A stretch of 35,426 bases of DNA from Nesterenkonia massiliensis (GCF_000455245.1 NZ_HG005165.1:489236-524661); one strand, 5' to 3'; shown: positions 17,939 to 27,942, counted from the first letter of the stretch. Program-made: numbers and translations. Notes: generated by a model from the letters alone, not told the origin.

Positions 17939-19183
17939 ATGAGCGACGACAACTCACCTCATACTTCTGATCCAGCCGACGCTTCAGCAGCTGAAGCAGC
18001 AGGTCATCACAGCACATCCACCCGGCGATCCGGCGGCGTGAGGCTCACTGTCGCCTTTATCGCCGTCGCTGCTCTCGCTGCGGTGGGAGGCGGCGTCGTT
18101 GCCTCCTCCATCGGTCAGGACAGTGATACGCAAACTAGCAGCACAACAGACAGCGGCGAAGGCAGAAGCACCGTCGAGGCAGTCACCACGGTGGCAAATG
18201 TTCAAGTTGCGGGCGAGCATCGCGGACTGGAGTCGGTGCATCAGGACGGGCACGAGAATCGTGAGAACGTGCTGGTCACCACGGACTGGCTGGCGGAGCG
18301 CCTGGACCGAGGCGAGCTCCAGGAACAGGGGATCGTGCTCCTGGACGTCTCGGAGGAGCTCGCCAGCTCAGAGCTGACGCCCTACTCCGAGGCACATATA
18401 CCCCAGGCACAGTATGTGAACTGGTCTACCGAATTCACCCAGCCCAACACCCGCGAATTTGTCTCCCAGGAGCAGTTCACGCAGCTTGCTCAGTCACTGG
18501 GGATCGATGATGACACCACGGTGGTCATCTACGGAGACAACAACAACTGGTTCGCGGCTTACGCGGCATGGGTCTTCAAGCTCTACGGCGCCGAAGATGT
18601 CCGCCTGCTCGACGGCGGACTGAAGAAGTGGGAACAGGTCGATGGCCGGGAGCTCACCGAAGAGGTTCCGTCCGTCATCGAAGGTCACTGGCAGGCCTCC
18701 GCGCAGAACCTGGACCTGCGCGCCCTGCAGCCAGAAGTGCTCACCATCGCCGAGGACAACGCTGCAAATGAAGGCCAGAACACCGGCGAGCGCAATCTGG
18801 TCGATATTCGCTTTGCAGACGAGTACAACGGTGAAGTCGGCGTCAACGCCGAAATTTTCGAAGGTGAGGGCGCTTCCATTTGGGGGCACATCCCAGGGGC
18901 GGTGAATGTGCCCTGGGGCAGCATTGTCAACGACGACGGCACCTTTAAGGATGCTGAAGAGATCCGCGGCGTCTATGAGGATGCCGGCGTGGATTTCTCC
19001 AAGCCGACTATCGCGTACTGCCGCATCGGCGAACGTGCATCGCATACCTGGTACGCACTAAGCCAGTTGCTGGGCGAGGACGTGAAGGTCTATGACGGCT
19101 CATGGTCGGAATGGGGCAACTCGGTAGGTGTTCCGGTGGCCAACAACACTGGTCAGCGCGGCGGCGTCTGGGGCGGGAACTGA
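17939..19183 (+). CDS. Membrane-anchored thiosulfate sulfurtransferase (double rhodanese)
   Basis: This 414-aa protein has a Ser/Thr-rich cytoplasmic start, one hydrophobic segment (about residues 35-56, ending VASSIGQ) and an Asp/Ser/Thr-rich linker. Two rhodanese domains follow (about 110-230 and 255-405). The second carries the active-site loop YCRIGERASH with catalytic Cys361; the first lacks a cysteine loop, as is usual in tandem rhodaneses. The N-terminal segment implies export, so the catalytic domain should face outside. A membrane transporter of the sulfur family starts only 26 nt downstream, suggesting that this enzyme processes thiosulfate or persulfide and the neighbour imports the product. 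AAAGG lies 8 nt before the ATG. Rhodaneses are usually cytoplasmic and about 280 aa, so the N-terminal extension is notable. Confidence 0.88.
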   Translation: MSDDNSPHTSDPADASAAEAAGHHSTSTRRSGGVRLTVAFIAVAALAAVGGGVVASSIGQDSDTQTSSTTDSGEGRSTVEAVTTVANVQVAGEHRGLESVHQDGHENRENVLVTTDWLAERLDRGELQEQGIVLLDVSEELASSELTPYSEAHIPQAQYVNWSTEFTQPNTREFVSQEQFTQLAQSLGIDDDTTVVIYGDNNNWFAAYAAWVFKLYGAEDVRLLDGGLKKWEQVDGRELTEEVPSVIEGHWQASAQNLDLRALQPEVLTIAEDNAANEGQNTGERNLVDIRFADEYNGEVGVNAEIFEGEGASIWGHIPGAVNVPWGSIVNDDGTFKDAEEIRGVYEDAGVDFSKPTIAYCRIGERASHTWYALSQLLGEDVKVYDGSWSEWGNSVGVPVANNTGQRGGVWGGN

Positions 19184-19209
19184 GCCGCCTAGGCCTGCAG
19201 GGGCAGGAT

Positions 19210-20484
19210 GTGAACCGAAAAGGCCCGGCTCACCTCAGGACAGCCAGCGTGCGCGTCGACCGACCTCTGGGTTGGGACCGCGGGGATAGCATCCGCACCG
19301 GTGTCTCCGCGGCCGTTGCCCTGAGCCTGCTGTGCACCGCCGGTTATCTGGGGTGGACCCAGGGCGCCGGGCTGGGAGGTTCCAATGCCGCGTTCATGCT
19401 GCTGATCGGAGCCGCCCTCGGCATCCTCTTTGAACGCGGCAGGTATTGCTTCTTCTGCATTTTTCGGGATCTCTTCGAGAAGCGGAACTCCCGTGGGATG
19501 TACGCAATCCTGACCTCCATCGCCGTGGGCATGATGGGCTACGCCGTGATTTTCTCCACGCGCATCCCCCACCCTGGAAGTGGCACTGTGCCCACAGATG
19601 CACATATTGCTCCGGTCTCCGTGGCGTTGGTCATCGCTGGACTGGTCTTCGGGCTGGGCATGGTCATCTCCGGGGGATGCATCGCCGGGCATCTCTACCG
19701 GTTGCCCGAAGGTCACCTGCGATCACTGCCGGCGCTGGCGGGTGTCGTTCTGGGCTTCGGGGCGGGCTTTCTGTCCTGGGACTTCATGTACTCCAACTTC
19801 ATCCTGGGAGCACCTGTACCGTGGCTGCCCGCAGGGGGCGGGTACAGCATCGCGGTGGTGCTGCAGCTGGGCGTCCTGGTAGCGGTGGGCCTGTGGCTGC
19901 TGAAGTGGAACCCTCCAGTGACAGGCCGGCCTGATCGCAGGGTTGACGGCGAAGAGGTGCGCCGGTTGGTCTTCTTCAAGCGCTGGCCCGCCCTTGTCAC
20001 CGGCGCCGGCGTCGGCCTGCTTGCGGTGCTGGCCTACTACAAGGACCAGCCTCTAGGAGTGACCAGTCAGATTTCCTCGCTGACCCGCACCGGCATGACC
20101 GAACTGGGAATACTCCAGGGCTTTATGCCGGGCCTGGATGAGCGACTAGCCGGTTGTGTCGCTGTGGTCATCCATACCATCACCACGAATGGGTGGCTGA
20201 TCCTAGGGATCGTGCTGGGTTCCTTTGCCGCGGCGCTTCCTGGGCGACGCATCAGGACAGAGGCCGCCACGGCATGGAACTCCACCACCGCATTGGCAGG
20301 AGGCATCCTGCTGGGCTGGGGTGCCATGATCGGACTGGGCTGCACCATAGGCGTGCTGCTCTCAGGCACCCACGCTATGGCGGCTTCGGGCTGGGTGTTC
20401 GGGGTCGCCGTCGTAGTCGCCAGCGGCATTGGTTTCCGGCTGAACCTGCACCGTCGGGCCAACCCCACCGGCTTTGCGGCTTGA
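19210..20484 (+). CDS. YeeE/YedE-type sulfur (thiosulfate) transporter
   Basis: This roughly 424-aa polytopic membrane protein resembles the TsuA/YeeE thiosulfate importers. Cysteine motifs expected of the family are present: RYCFFCIFRD, SGGCIAGHLYR and GLGCTIGVLLSG, which in TsuA line the substrate path. About ten hydrophobic segments can be seen. I place the start at GTG 19210, with a GGGGCAGG element just upstream; the open frame extends back to 19102 but would overlap the sulfurtransferase. The 26-nt gap to the secreted sulfurtransferase implies an operon for sulfur acquisition. The substrate is inferred from the family and neighbour. A selenium-transport role (YedE) is a less likely alternative because no selenium genes are nearby. 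Confidence 0.82.
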   Translation: MNRKGPAHLRTASVRVDRPLGWDRGDSIRTGVSAAVALSLLCTAGYLGWTQGAGLGGSNAAFMLLIGAALGILFERGRYCFFCIFRDLFEKRNSRGMYAILTSIAVGMMGYAVIFSTRIPHPGSGTVPTDAHIAPVSVALVIAGLVFGLGMVISGGCIAGHLYRLPEGHLRSLPALAGVVLGFGAGFLSWDFMYSNFILGAPVPWLPAGGGYSIAVVLQLGVLVAVGLWLLKWNPPVTGRPDRRVDGEEVRRLVFFKRWPALVTGAGVGLLAVLAYYKDQPLGVTSQISSLTRTGMTELGILQGFMPGLDERLAGCVAVVIHTITTNGWLILGIVLGSFAAALPGRRIRTEAATAWNSTTALAGGILLGWGAMIGLGCTIGVLLSGTHAMAASGWVFGVAVVVASGIGFRLNLHRRANPTGFAA

Positions 20485-20502
20485 GGCGCAGACATTCAGC
20501 TC

Positions 20503-20529
20503 TTAGCACTCTTCTTGATCGAGTGCTAA
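20503..20529. promoter_or_regulatory. CIRCE operator 1 (perfect)
   Basis: TTAGCACTC, a 9-nt spacer and GAGTGCTAA match the HrcA-binding CIRCE consensus exactly. The -35 hexamer of the groES promoter lies inside the spacer, so HrcA bound here would block RNA polymerase directly. Confidence 0.97.
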
Positions 20530-20543
20530 GAGGGTCTTATAGT
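20515..20543 (+). promoter_or_regulatory. groESL promoter
   Basis: TTGATC (20515-20520) and TATAGT (20538-20543) are separated by 17 nt, a good housekeeping sigma-factor promoter. It lies between and across the two CIRCE elements, about 170 nt before groES. Confidence 0.85.
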
Positions 20544-20548
20544 TTGTC

Positions 20549-20575
20549 TTAGCACTCGGAGTGTCCGTGTGCTAA
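20549..20575. promoter_or_regulatory. CIRCE operator 2 (one mismatch)
   Basis: TTAGCACTC, 9 nt and GTGTGCTAA form a second CIRCE with one mismatch in the right arm. It starts 5 nt after the -10 box, so it overlaps the likely transcription start. Together with the perfect copy upstream it brackets the promoter. Confidence 0.92.
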
Positions 20576-20710
20576 CGATTTCGCGGGCCGTCACCCGCGC
20601 AAATCCATAAGCCTGAAGGGGCACCATCCGGCACCCGCGACGACGGTTGGTCACTCCCGCAAGGCGAGCAACCTGTACCGATTCACCCTTAAGCAAAGGA
20701 GAGTACTGAC

Positions 20711-21007
20711 GTGTCAGTCTCCATCAAGCCCCTCGAGGATCGTATTGTTGTCCGCCCCCTGGAGGCCGAGCAGACCACCGCTTCCGGCCTGGTCATCCCG
20801 GACACCGCCAAGGAGAAGCCGCAGGAGGGCAAGGTTGTCGCCGTCGGCCCGGGTCGCGTAAGCGATAAGGGCGAGCGTCTGCCCGTGGACGTTGCCGAGG
20901 GCGACGTCGTCATCTACTCCAAGTTCGGCGGCACCGAGGTCAAGGTCGGCGGCGAAGAGTACCTGGTGCTCAACGCTCGCGACGTCCTCGCCAAGGTCGA
21001 GAAGTAA
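20711..21007 (+). CDS. groES: Co-chaperonin GroES
   Basis: This 98-aa protein forms the heptameric lid of the GroEL chamber. It shows the family start [19 protein letters not shown], the mobile loop around residues 15-32 and the typical end [16 protein letters not shown]. The start is GTG at 20711, with AAAGGAGAG at 20695-20703. It is followed by groEL after 38 nt. Heat-shock control by HrcA is indicated by the two CIRCE operators upstream. Confidence 0.98.
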   Translation: MSVSIKPLEDRIVVRPLEAEQTTASGLVIPDTAKEKPQEGKVVAVGPGRVSDKGERLPVDVAEGDVVIYSKFGGTEVKVGGEEYLVLNARDVLAKVEK

Positions 21008-21039
21008 ACACTCACCCGCTCGACTTACACAAGGAGTAG

Positions 21040-22650
<1,611 letters not shown>

Positions 22651-22671
22651 TCGCTGAATCCCCTTTCCCTG

Positions 22672-22705
22672 CTGAGGCCCTGCTCCTTATGGAGCGGGGC
22701 CTCAG
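22672..22705 (+). terminator. groESL terminator hairpin
   Basis: A 15-bp stem (CTGAGGCCCTGCTCC at 22672-22686 pairing with 22691-22705, one G-U pair) closes a TTAT loop, 21 nt after the groEL stop. There is no downstream U-run. Confidence 0.82.
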
Positions 22706-22768
22706 TGCGTCAGGAGCCCCGCTCTGGACTGGCGGGGCGAATACCAAGTCAGAGGTCATAATGGGCAG

Positions 22769-23560
22769 GTGACGACGACGGCGACCACCAGTTCTGAACA
22801 GCAGCTCAGCCGGGGCTTCCTCGGTTGGGAGCTCGGCATTGTCCTGGCACTTTCTTTAGGACGCAGTGCGATCTACGCGGTCCTGCAGCTGGCGGAGCGG
22901 CTGAGCGTGGCGCCGCTGAGTCAACAGAGCGCCACTGTTCAGCGGTCACGCTCGCGGGCCGAGTTCTTCGATGCTGCGTTTCAGGTATTGGATTCGCTCT
23001 TCGCGCTCGTCCCGGTAGCCCTGGTGATCTATCTCGTCTTTCTCCACGGCGGAAATCCCTTCCGGCGCTGGGGCCTGGACTTCCGGCGTCCCGGGCGCGA
23101 TTGGCTCTACGGAACAGGACTGTTCATCCTCATCGGCCTGGGCACTCTGGCGGTCTACTTTGCCGGTCGAAGCCTGGGGGCAACAGTGCGCATCGTCCCC
23201 GCCGATGTCACCGAGTACTGGTGGAGCGCCCCGGCGCTGCTGCTGGCCGCACTGCGCCATTCACTGCTGGAGGAAGTCATTATGATCGCTTACCTCTTCG
23301 ACCGGGCCCGCCGCATCTGGCCACGGACCAGCGTCTGGGTGATCATTGCCGCGGCCGCAGTGCTGCGCGGGGCCTACCACCTCTACCAGGGCTTCGGTCC
23401 CGGGCTGGGGAATCTGGCCATGGGCATCATCTTCGGCTGGGCCTACCTGCGCTACGGCCGAGTCATGCCCTTGGTCATCGCGCATTTTCTGCTCGATGCG
23501 GTCGCTTTCCTCGCCTTCCCGCTTGTGCTCAGCAGCTTCGGCCTGGAGAGTCTGCTCTGA
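22769..23560 (+). CDS. CPBP-family intramembrane metalloprotease
   Basis: This 263-aa membrane protein has about seven hydrophobic segments. It shows the three CPBP/Abi motifs: EE at residues 168-169 in LLEEVIMIAYLFDR, RGAYHLYQG with the Arg and His, and the C-terminal IAHFLLDAVAFL. The family contains Rce1-like prenyl-protein proteases and bacteriocin self-immunity proteins; the substrate here is unknown. The start is GTG with AGGTCA-type sequence upstream and no strong RBS. An ATG at 22761 is out of frame. It follows the groEL terminator and ends just before a convergent phosphatase gene (5 nt), so it is probably its own unit. Confidence 0.85.
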   Translation: MTTTATTSSEQQLSRGFLGWELGIVLALSLGRSAIYAVLQLAERLSVAPLSQQSATVQRSRSRAEFFDAAFQVLDSLFALVPVALVIYLVFLHGGNPFRRWGLDFRRPGRDWLYGTGLFILIGLGTLAVYFAGRSLGATVRIVPADVTEYWWSAPALLLAALRHSLLEEVIMIAYLFDRARRIWPRTSVWVIIAAAAVLRGAYHLYQGFGPGLGNLAMGIIFGWAYLRYGRVMPLVIAHFLLDAVAFLAFPLVLSSFGLESLL

Positions 23561-23564
23561 GGGT

Positions 23565-24119
23565 CTAGCGCCCCAGCACACCCCGGAGAGTCTCGATAGG
23601 CTCCAGGATCTGCTGGAACGACTCGTCATAGACGTCATCGGGCAGCATGTACGGATCGACGACGTCTTCGTTCTCCCCCGCCGCCTCACGCTGCTGATCA
23701 GCCTTCTCAGCGAGAGCGCGCAGCTTCTCAGCCACACTGGCTCCGTGGATCTCAGCGTCATCGAGGTTCTTCAGGATGCGTCCGAACTGCCGCAGTGTGA
23801 AGGTGCGCGAGGCAGCAGTCGGAACTTCAGCCAGGATGTCCTCCACATGCACCCGGGTGGCAGCAAGAATGAGGTCGCTGGATTCGATCATCTCAGTGGT
23901 CAGCTGAGTTGCGGTGAACCCCTCAGCCGATGCCCCGACGTCGGTGATCCGATCCTTCATCTCCGGCTGGATATCCTCCCCCACGTGAGCGTGAGTACCG
24001 GCCGAGAGAATCTGTATGCCGGTGTCATCACCTACAAGCTGGGCCAAAAGACGCTCCATGGCGGGTGAGCGGCAGATATTGCCGGTGCAGACAGCCAGGA
24101 CTGTGTATTTTTCGCTCAT
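23565..24119 (-). CDS. Low-molecular-weight protein-tyrosine phosphatase family protein
   Basis: This 184-aa protein starts with the phosphate loop VCTGNICRSP (nucleophile Cys11, Arg17), the hallmark of LMW-PTP. A C-terminal DPY sequence (VVDPYMLPDD) supplies the general-acid aspartate. It would dephosphorylate tyrosines on proteins such as those regulating polysaccharide synthesis, although the arsenate-reductase branch uses the same fold. The insertion between the P-loop and the DPY motif is acidic and longer than in the shortest members (about 150 aa). It lies 1 nt downstream of a GNAT acetyltransferase gene, so the two are probably co-translated. Confidence 0.9.
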   Translation of the reverse strand: MSEKYTVLAVCTGNICRSPAMERLLAQLVGDDTGIQILSAGTHAHVGEDIQPEMKDRITDVGASAEGFTATQLTTEMIESSDLILAATRVHVEDILAEVPTAASRTFTLRQFGRILKNLDDAEIHGASVAEKLRALAEKADQQREAAGENEDVVDPYMLPDDVYDESFQQILEPIETLRGVLGR

Positions 24120-24120
24120 G

Positions 24121-24687
24121 TCACACCTTTCGGATGAAGAACGGGAAACGGGCCTTCTTCTCGGGCAAATCCAGGATGAAATCGCGTTCGGGAACTTCCA
24201 CGAAACCTTCAGAACGGTACAACGCGTGGGCTGCAGTCATGCTGGTGAGGCTGCACAGGGTCACTGCGTGAATGTCCTCGCGGGCCTGTGCCAGGGCAAT
24301 GATGTGGCGGACCATCTGCCGGGCAATTCCACGACCCTGGTAGTCGGGAGCTACCGCCAGCATACGGAACTCCAGCTCACCGGGCTCTGAGACCTCGGCA
24401 TAGGGTCCCCCATAGTCGGTGATCGCCACCGAAGCCGCAACTTCGCCGTCCACGTCGGCCACCAACAGCTGAGCACCCTGAGCCCGGGAGGCGGCATCGC
24501 GCAGCTGCACCACATAGGAGTCCTCTAGTGAGAGGAACCCGCCATCCACATAAGCGCTGACCGTCAGCTCTCCAATACGCCCATATTCCGCTGGCACAGC
24601 CCGACGAATCACGAGCGAATGCATGCCACTGACGTCAGCGTATGAGGGCGAGGCGACCGTGGGGTGTTCAGAACTCATCACTGGCAT
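24121..24687 (-). CDS. GNAT-family N-acetyltransferase
   Basis: This 188-aa protein has a single GNAT domain. The acetyl-CoA pyrophosphate loop is visible as LAVAPDYQGRGIARQMVRHI (the Q/RxxGxG/A motif), followed by the C-terminal strand motif ALYRSEGFVEVPERD. The substrate is unknown. The start may be the first ATG (24687) or the one three codons later. Its stop is 1 nt from the phosphatase start. It diverges from the osmoprotectant transporter operon across about 100 nt. Confidence 0.88.
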   Translation of the reverse strand: MPVMSSEHPTVASPSYADVSGMHSLVIRRAVPAEYGRIGELTVSAYVDGGFLSLEDSYVVQLRDAASRAQGAQLLVADVDGEVAASVAITDYGGPYAEVSEPGELEFRMLAVAPDYQGRGIARQMVRHIIALAQAREDIHAVTLCSLTSMTAAHALYRSEGFVEVPERDFILDLPEKKARFPFFIRKV

Positions 24688-24787
24688 CTTCCCACATCAC
24701 ATGACCGCGGAGTGCGCAAAGACCCAGCCCGCCGATAAGCTGAAACTAACCGTCATAGCTGGGACAAACAAAGAAGGCAAGGACTTC

Positions 24788-25636
24788 ATGCCGATCGACT
24801 TCCGTCAGGTGACCAAGACTTATGACGATGGCACCACGGCGGTGCAGAAGTTCAGCCTGCATATCCCCTCCCATACCGCCACAGTACTGCTGGGTTCTTC
24901 TGGTTGCGGCAAAACGACATTGCTGCGCATGGTCAACCGTATGGTGGACCCGACGTCAGGGTCAGTGCTGATTGATGACGAGGACGTGGCCCGGGCCGCA
25001 CCAGTAGCGCTGCGCCGACGCATTGGCTATGTCATGCAGAACGCGGGGCTTCTTCCGCATCGCCAGGTCATCGACAATATAGCCACCGTGCCCCGGCTCA
25101 ATGGAGTTTCCCGCAGCGCAGCGAAGCGGCGAGCTTATGAGCTGATGGAGATTGTGGGCCTGGACTACACCTTGGCACTGAAATACCCCGGGCAGCTTTC
25201 AGGAGGCCAGCAGCAGCGTGTGGGCGTAGCCCGCGCGCTGGCGGCAGATCCGAATATCCTGCTCATGGACGAACCCTTCGGTGCAGTGGACCCCCTGGTG
25301 CGAATCGAGCTGCAGCGCGAGTTGAAGAGAATTCAGACCGAGCTGCGCAAGACCATCATCTTCGTCACCCACGACGTTGATGAAGCTCTCACCTTGGGAG
25401 ACCAGATCGTGGTGCTGAAAAAGGGTGCAGAGGTGGCGCAAGTGGGGACGCCGCAAGAGATTGTGGAGAATCCTGCAGATCAGTTTGTAGCCCAGTTCCT
25501 GGGACTGGATTCCCAGCGCAGGACGCTCTCAGCCCGGCCACGGGCAGGTGGTGGCTGGTTCATCTCCGATGCTCGCGGCAAGCCGCTAGGAGTTGTTGAT
25601 CAGGCTCCCATTGACCGGGCGCCCGAGACGGGCTGA
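24788..25636 (+). CDS. opuCA: OpuC-type osmoprotectant ABC transporter, ATP-binding subunit
   Basis: This 282-aa ATPase powers uptake of glycine betaine, choline or similar compatible solutes. Motifs are complete: Walker A GSSGCGKT at residues 36-43, Q-loop (MQNAGLLPH), signature LSGGQQQRVG, Walker B LLMDEPFGAVD and switch THDVDEA. The frame is open further upstream, but the ATG at 24788 has AAGGA about 5 nt before it and begins exactly at the ABC fold. The tandem CBS ionic-strength sensor found at the C-terminus of many OpuCA proteins is absent; only about 45 residues follow the ATPase core. It is the first gene of a four-gene operon. Confidence 0.9.
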   Translation: MPIDFRQVTKTYDDGTTAVQKFSLHIPSHTATVLLGSSGCGKTTLLRMVNRMVDPTSGSVLIDDEDVARAAPVALRRRIGYVMQNAGLLPHRQVIDNIATVPRLNGVSRSAAKRRAYELMEIVGLDYTLALKYPGQLSGGQQQRVGVARALAADPNILLMDEPFGAVDPLVRIELQRELKRIQTELRKTIIFVTHDVDEALTLGDQIVVLKKGAEVAQVGTPQEIVENPADQFVAQFLGLDSQRRTLSARPRAGGGWFISDARGKPLGVVDQAPIDRAPETG

Positions 25637-25641
25637 ATGCC

Positions 25642-26286
25642 ATGGGGTGGATTCTCAATAACAGCAGCCGGATTCTCGAGCTGACGCTAGATCATCTGCT
25701 GCTCAGTGCGCCGGCCATCGTGGCCACTTTCATCTTGGCCCTGCCGCTGGCTTTGGTTGCCAACGCCGTACGCCCACTGCGTGAAGTAGTCATCTCCGGC
25801 ACCGGATTGCTCTACGCGATTCCGTCCTTGCCGCTGTTCATTGTGCTACCACTGATTCTGGGCACTGGAGTGCGGGATCCTTTGAATGTCGTGGCGGCGC
25901 TGACCCTCTTCGGACTAGCTCTGATGGTCCGTTCCGCAGCTGATGCCCTGCAGTCAGTGCCTCAAGAAGTCCGGTTGTCCTCCACTGCGCTGGGACACTC
26001 CCGGCTCGGCCGATTCTTCACCGTGGATCTTCCCCTGGCTGGACCGGGGCTTTTGGCTGGTCTGAGGGTAGTTTCAGTCTCCACTATCTCGCTGGTTTCG
26101 GTCAGTGCGGTGCTCGGTGTTCGGTCGCTAGGCTCACTATTCACCGACGGCTTTGAGCGCAATATTGTGCCCTCTATTGTGGCCGGGATTCTCTGCACGG
26201 CTGTGCTTGCGTTAGTGCTAGACCTGCTCCTAGTGGCTGCTGGCCGGCTCCTGATGCCGTGGGCACACCGAGGTGGTCGAGCATGA
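25642..26286 (+). CDS. opuCB: OpuC-type osmoprotectant ABC transporter, permease 1
   Basis: This 214-aa inner-membrane permease has about five or six hydrophobic segments. The cytoplasmic EAA-type coupling loop (STALGHSRLGRFFTVDLPLA) contacts the ATPase. It starts 5 nt after opuCA and overlaps the second permease by 4 nt (ATGA). No substrate-binding domain is fused, in contrast to OpuB/OpuF-type fusions. The sequence resembles the ProW/OpuCB family. Confidence 0.9.
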   Translation: MGWILNNSSRILELTLDHLLLSAPAIVATFILALPLALVANAVRPLREVVISGTGLLYAIPSLPLFIVLPLILGTGVRDPLNVVAALTLFGLALMVRSAADALQSVPQEVRLSSTALGHSRLGRFFTVDLPLAGPGLLAGLRVVSVSTISLVSVSAVLGVRSLGSLFTDGFERNIVPSIVAGILCTAVLALVLDLLLVAAGRLLMPWAHRGGRA

Positions 26287-26942
26287 ATCATCTTCTCGAT
26301 GCGCTTGAGCTGCTTGGCGATGCCGAGTCTTGGCAGGGATCCGGCGGCTTCGGTGCTCGCGCCGTGGAGCACCTCTGGTATACCGCGGTGGCAGTCGCAG
26401 CCTCTGCGCTGATCGCCCTGCCTCTTGGGCTCTACGTCGGACACACAGGAAAAGGGCGGTATCCCGCAGTTCTGGGTTCGGGAGTAGTCCGGGCCCTGCC
26501 GACCCTGGGCGTGATCACACTCGCTGCACTTTTTGTCGGCATCGGGCTGACCGCCCCCATGATCGCTTTCATAGTGCTGGCCGTACCGAGCATCATCGCC
26601 GGGGCCTATTCCGGAGTTGAGTCGGTCAGTCAGGTCACGGTGGATGCTGCTCGCGCCCAGGGGATGACCCCTTGGCAAGTGCTGTTCAAGGTGGAGATTC
26701 CGCTGGGACTTCCGCTGATCCTCGGCGGCCTGCGATTGGCCACCCTGCAGGTGGTAGCTACTGGGACGCTGGCTGCCTATGTGGGCGCCGGCGGGTTAGG
26801 CCGTCAGCTTTTTCTTGGTCTGCGAACACAGGACTATCCCCTCATGCTGGCTGCTTCAGTGCTGGTGATCCTGTTGGCGATCGCGCTGGATGCCGTCTTC
26901 AGCCTCTCCCAACGTGCTGCGCGGCTCAGAACCGGCCCTTAA
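26283..26942 (+). CDS. opuCD: OpuC-type osmoprotectant ABC transporter, permease 2
   Basis: This 219-aa permease pairs with the preceding one. It has about six hydrophobic segments and the coupling loop DAARAQGMTPWQVLFKVEIP. The ATG at 26283 overlaps the stop of the first permease; the frame is open 24 nt upstream, but that start would lie inside the neighbour. The gene order ATPase, permease, permease, binding protein differs from Bacillus opuC, where the binding protein lies between the permeases. Confidence 0.9.
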   Translation: MNHLLDALELLGDAESWQGSGGFGARAVEHLWYTAVAVAASALIALPLGLYVGHTGKGRYPAVLGSGVVRALPTLGVITLAALFVGIGLTAPMIAFIVLAVPSIIAGAYSGVESVSQVTVDAARAQGMTPWQVLFKVEIPLGLPLILGGLRLATLQVVATGTLAAYVGAGGLGRQLFLGLRTQDYPLMLAASVLVILLAIALDAVFSLSQRAARLRTGP

Positions 26943-27000
26943 CTTTTCTATTTTCAGCCGAGCTGATCCGGCTCGCCACCCTCACCCGAAAGGCAAGACT

Positions 27001-27924
27001 ATGAGACTCATCCCCCATACCCTGGCAGTACCAGCTGCTGCGCTGCTCGCTCTGAGCGCCTGCAGTTCTGCTGACCCGCTCACCGAGGAGAACAACGACG
27101 CCGGGGTCTCTGGTGACGAGCCGCGTGAAGAACTGGTCATCGGCTCCCAGCAGTACTACTCGAATACGATCATCGCCGAACTCTACGCCCAGGTCCTGGA
27201 GGACCAGGCGTACAGCATTGATCGGCAGTTCGAGATCGGCCAGCGCGAGGTATATGTGCCAGAACTGGAAGCCGGTGCCATTGACATCTTCCCCGAATAC
27301 ACGGGGAACCTGCTGCAGTACCTTGATTCCGACGCTAAGGCTTCCACCCCGGACGAGGTGCACTCAGCCCTGGGTGAGGCACTGCGGGAAGGCTTGGAAG
27401 TCCTTGACTTCGCTGAGGCCACGGATCAGGACAGTTATGTAGTAACTGACGAGTTCGCCCGGGAACATGATCTGACCAGCGTGGCGGATCTGGCGGAACT
27501 CGAAGATCTGCGGATCGCGTCCAACTCAGAATGGGAGGCGCGTCCCTACGGGCCCGCAGGGCTGGAAGAGCTCTACGGAGTGGAACTGACTTTGGTTCCA
27601 GTGGAGGATTCCGGTGGTCCCCTGACACTTAACGCGCTGCTATCCGGCGATGTTGAGGTCGCCAACATCTACTCCGCCGATCCAGCGATCGAGAAGAATG
27701 ACCTAGTCGCACTGGAGGATCCGGAATCCCTGGTGCTGCCTCAGAATCTGGTGCCGGTAGTCTCCGCAAACGTGGATGAGCAGGCGCGTGCGGCTATTAA
27801 TGAGCTTCAGCAGCTGCTGACGCAGGAGGAGCTACTGAAGCTCAATGCCTACTCACAAGACGAACAGGCCAGCCCCTCCGATGTGGCCGCCTGGTGGCTG
27901 GAGGAGCAGGGCCTGCTCGACTAA
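27001..27924 (+). CDS. opuCC: OpuC-type osmoprotectant-binding lipoprotein
   Basis: This 307-aa lipoprotein has a signal peptide with lipobox LSAC (Cys21), so it is tethered to the outer face of the membrane. The mature part fits the OpuAC/ProX fold: VIGSQQYYSN near the start, a central AGAIDIFPEYTGNLLQYL motif typical of OpuCC/ProX proteins, and NALLSGDVEVANIYSADPAI. It would capture betaine- or choline-type solutes and hand them to the two permeases. I chose the ATG at 27001, with GAAAGGCAA upstream; the frame is open back to 26890, which would overlap permease 2. It converges on the helicase gene across 18 nt. Confidence 0.92.
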   Translation: MRLIPHTLAVPAAALLALSACSSADPLTEENNDAGVSGDEPREELVIGSQQYYSNTIIAELYAQVLEDQAYSIDRQFEIGQREVYVPELEAGAIDIFPEYTGNLLQYLDSDAKASTPDEVHSALGEALREGLEVLDFAEATDQDSYVVTDEFAREHDLTSVADLAELEDLRIASNSEWEARPYGPAGLEELYGVELTLVPVEDSGGPLTLNALLSGDVEVANIYSADPAIEKNDLVALEDPESLVLPQNLVPVVSANVDEQARAAINELQQLLTQEELLKLNAYSQDEQASPSDVAAWWLEEQGLLD

Positions 27925-27942
27925 TCAATGAGGCTGAAGGGC

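Noticed and set aside
22825-23568. 247-aa frame overlapping the CPBP protease in another reading frame
   Set aside because: The CPBP frame has the EE, R..H and H motifs and membrane segments. The alternative is Arg/Gly-rich and featureless.
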